Positions 5,801-6,583 of a stretch of DNA of 6,583 bases are shown here, piece by piece. Each line of letters begins with the position of its first letter. Within the stretch, counting starts at the first letter, position 1. The position numbers were made by a program, and so were the translations under genes. Source of the stretch: an uncultured Ruminococcus sp. (lineage in GTDB: Bacteria; Bacillota; Clostridia; Oscillospirales; Ruminococcaceae). Location of the stretch: contig CAMWLD010000132.1 in the NCBI GenBank assembly GCA_947175005.1, positions 1 through 6,583 of the forward strand. The letters are read 5' to 3'. Under the pieces are notes generated by a model. It ran no database searches and was not told the origin of the DNA. It saw only the letters and a program-made list of their open reading frames with translations.

Positions 5801-5893
5801 AAAAATTCTCCTTGCAATTTTATTTATTTTACGGTTAAATTTCTTTTTATCGTTGATTTTTATGATCGGTCTTACAAAAAAATCCCCTGATCT

Positions 5894-6529
5894 TCACCGC
5901 AGCTTCTCCTTTGATTCTTCACTAATTCGCCACAAATCTTCGGTTGATCTTACAATACTGTTTGGCGGCACTTTAGTGAGTGCTTTCAATATATATTCAA
6001 AGAATTCAAAGACATTTTCAAAAGCTTTTCGAGCAAGTCCGGGCATTTCTTTTATTCCATTCCAAAACCCACTCTCCCTTTCTTCCGACACCGTGGACTT
6101 GCGTTCCGCAGTCCGCTCACTTTCCGCAGTCCGCTTGCTTTCCTCAGATTTACCCCCCGAGCTTTCCGAAGAATCCGGCTTATCCGCATTTCTAATATCT
6201 TCATTAAAGTAATGCACACATTGAATTATTCTATTCCTGTCCTCCTCCGAATTTCCCCACCAGTAGCTGTATTTTGAATTTTCCATTCGTTTAAGAACCG
6301 CAGGACTAAACACCTTCTTACAGCGAAAATTCTCCACGCTCCGCCGTCTGACAATCACCTCAATAAAATTCCGCTTATTCCTCGGAATACCTATAACAAC
6401 AATATTTTCATTCCCCATTCCCCCAAATTCCGGATAAACATAAACCTTAGTCCCCGCCGAAAAATGCTTAGTCCCGTACTTTATCTCATGCTCCTCCCCG
6501 AACTCATGTGGCCCCACAATATTCCCCAC
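5894..6529 (-). CDS. Uncharacterised 211-aa protein: compact N-terminal domain, charged Ser/Glu/Lys linker, helical C-terminus
   Basis: Residues 1-85 look like a small beta-rich domain (VGNIVGPHEFGEEHEIKYGT, then KHFSAGTKVYVYPEFGG and ENIVVIGIPRNKRNFIEVIV). From memory only, the GTKHF-(S)-GTKVY and IVVIG pattern resembles short uncharacterised proteins scattered in Clostridia; I cannot name a family. Residues 116-152 are a low-complexity Ser/Glu/Lys/Arg linker containing a 6-residue tandem repeat. The C-terminus (154-211) holds a probable amphipathic helix around LARKAFENVFEFFEYILKAL. There is no signal peptide or clear membrane segment. The start is uncertain: GTG 6529 has no good Shine-Dalgarno (GGAG is 15 bases away). 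The frame stays open up to a stop at 6580-6578 and encodes GLEWLWWL just before VGNIV, but holds no ATG, GTG or TTG there. Either a CTG start is used or the 5' end is disrupted. It stops 93 bases before yhbY. Confidence 0.75.
   Translation of the reverse strand: MGNIVGPHEFGEEHEIKYGTKHFSAGTKVYVYPEFGGMGNENIVVIGIPRNKRNFIEVIVRRRSVENFRCKKVFSPAVLKRMENSKYSYWWGNSEEDRNRIIQCVHYFNEDIRNADKPDSSESSGGKSEESKRTAESERTAERKSTVSEERESGFWNGIKEMPGLARKAFENVFEFFEYILKALTKVPPNSIVRSTEDLWRISEESKEKLR
6104..6139 (-). repeat. 18-bp in-frame tandem repeat (2 copies) in the 211-aa gene
   Basis: Two adjacent 18-base units differ at two positions (TTCCGCAGTCCGCTCACT and TTCCGCAGTCCGCTTGCT on the plus strand). They encode the repeated hexapeptide pattern around KRTAES/ERTAER in the charged linker. 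The period is a multiple of three, so copy-number change would keep the frame. Confidence 0.85.
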
Positions 6530-6583
6530 AAGCCACCATAGCCACTCCAGACCGCAGGAAGCTGACCCGCCTTTATTTTACTA

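Noticed and set aside
5855..5884. GATTTTT/AAAAATC inverted repeat downstream of the 211-aa gene, as a terminator
   Set aside because: The seven-base stem has one G-C pair at each end and otherwise A-T pairs with a 16-base loop; too weak, and the T-run lies in the stem rather than after it.
5801..5893. Promoter for yhbY
   Set aside because: TTGTAA (5872-5877) could be a -35, but the nearest -10-like GATAAA is about 20 bases away; spacing is poor and the region is simply AT-rich.

Overview
The window looks like core chromosome from a low-to-mid-GC Clostridia bacterium, probably Oscillospiraceae/Ruminococcaceae or a close relative. This rests on three things: the type of LeuRS, the conserved gene order yhbY-nadD-yqeK-rsfS-(...)-leuS, and a secreted transglutaminase-like protein ending in the His/Cys-rich tail often seen in surface proteins of this group. 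No similarity search was possible, so the taxonomic placement is inference. Every supported gene is on the minus strand; the plus-strand open frames are shadows.

In transcription order (right to left) the window holds: an uncharacterised 211-aa protein with a charged linker (5894-6529); yhbY, an RNA-binding ribosome-associated protein (5489-5800); nadD, NAD biosynthesis, whose start overlaps the yhbY stop by one base (4863-5489); yqeK, an HD-domain Ap4A hydrolase (4108-4698); rsfS, the ribosomal silencing factor (3577-3936); an unrecognised 349-aa protein with a long acidic/Gly-Asn-rich disordered half and a hydrophobic membrane half (2449-3498); a secreted transglutaminase-like protein (1099-2325); and the N-terminal 343 residues of leuS, cut by the window edge (1-1030). 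The housekeeping genes link ribosome maturation and silencing, NAD supply, dinucleotide alarmone clearance and tRNA charging. The 349-aa and transglutaminase genes look like lineage-specific insertions between rsfS and leuS.

The most unusual non-coding signal is the 117-base gap between the 349-aa gene and the transglutaminase gene. A near-perfect 16-base inverted repeat starts right after one stop codon and ends right before the next Shine-Dalgarno. A middle segment can pair either with the first arm or with the Shine-Dalgarno. A 33-codon leucine-rich frame runs through the gap and ends in a TTGTGA overlap with the GTG start. This has the layout of a translational switch or leader peptide, but it is unproven. 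Other gaps carry short AT-rich tandem repeats (7 bp x4 across the yqeK stop) and an 8-bp repeat between nadD and yqeK. I could not identify a convincing promoter, intrinsic terminator, T-box, tRNA, CRISPR or insertion sequence. There is no gene-free stretch over 300 bases.
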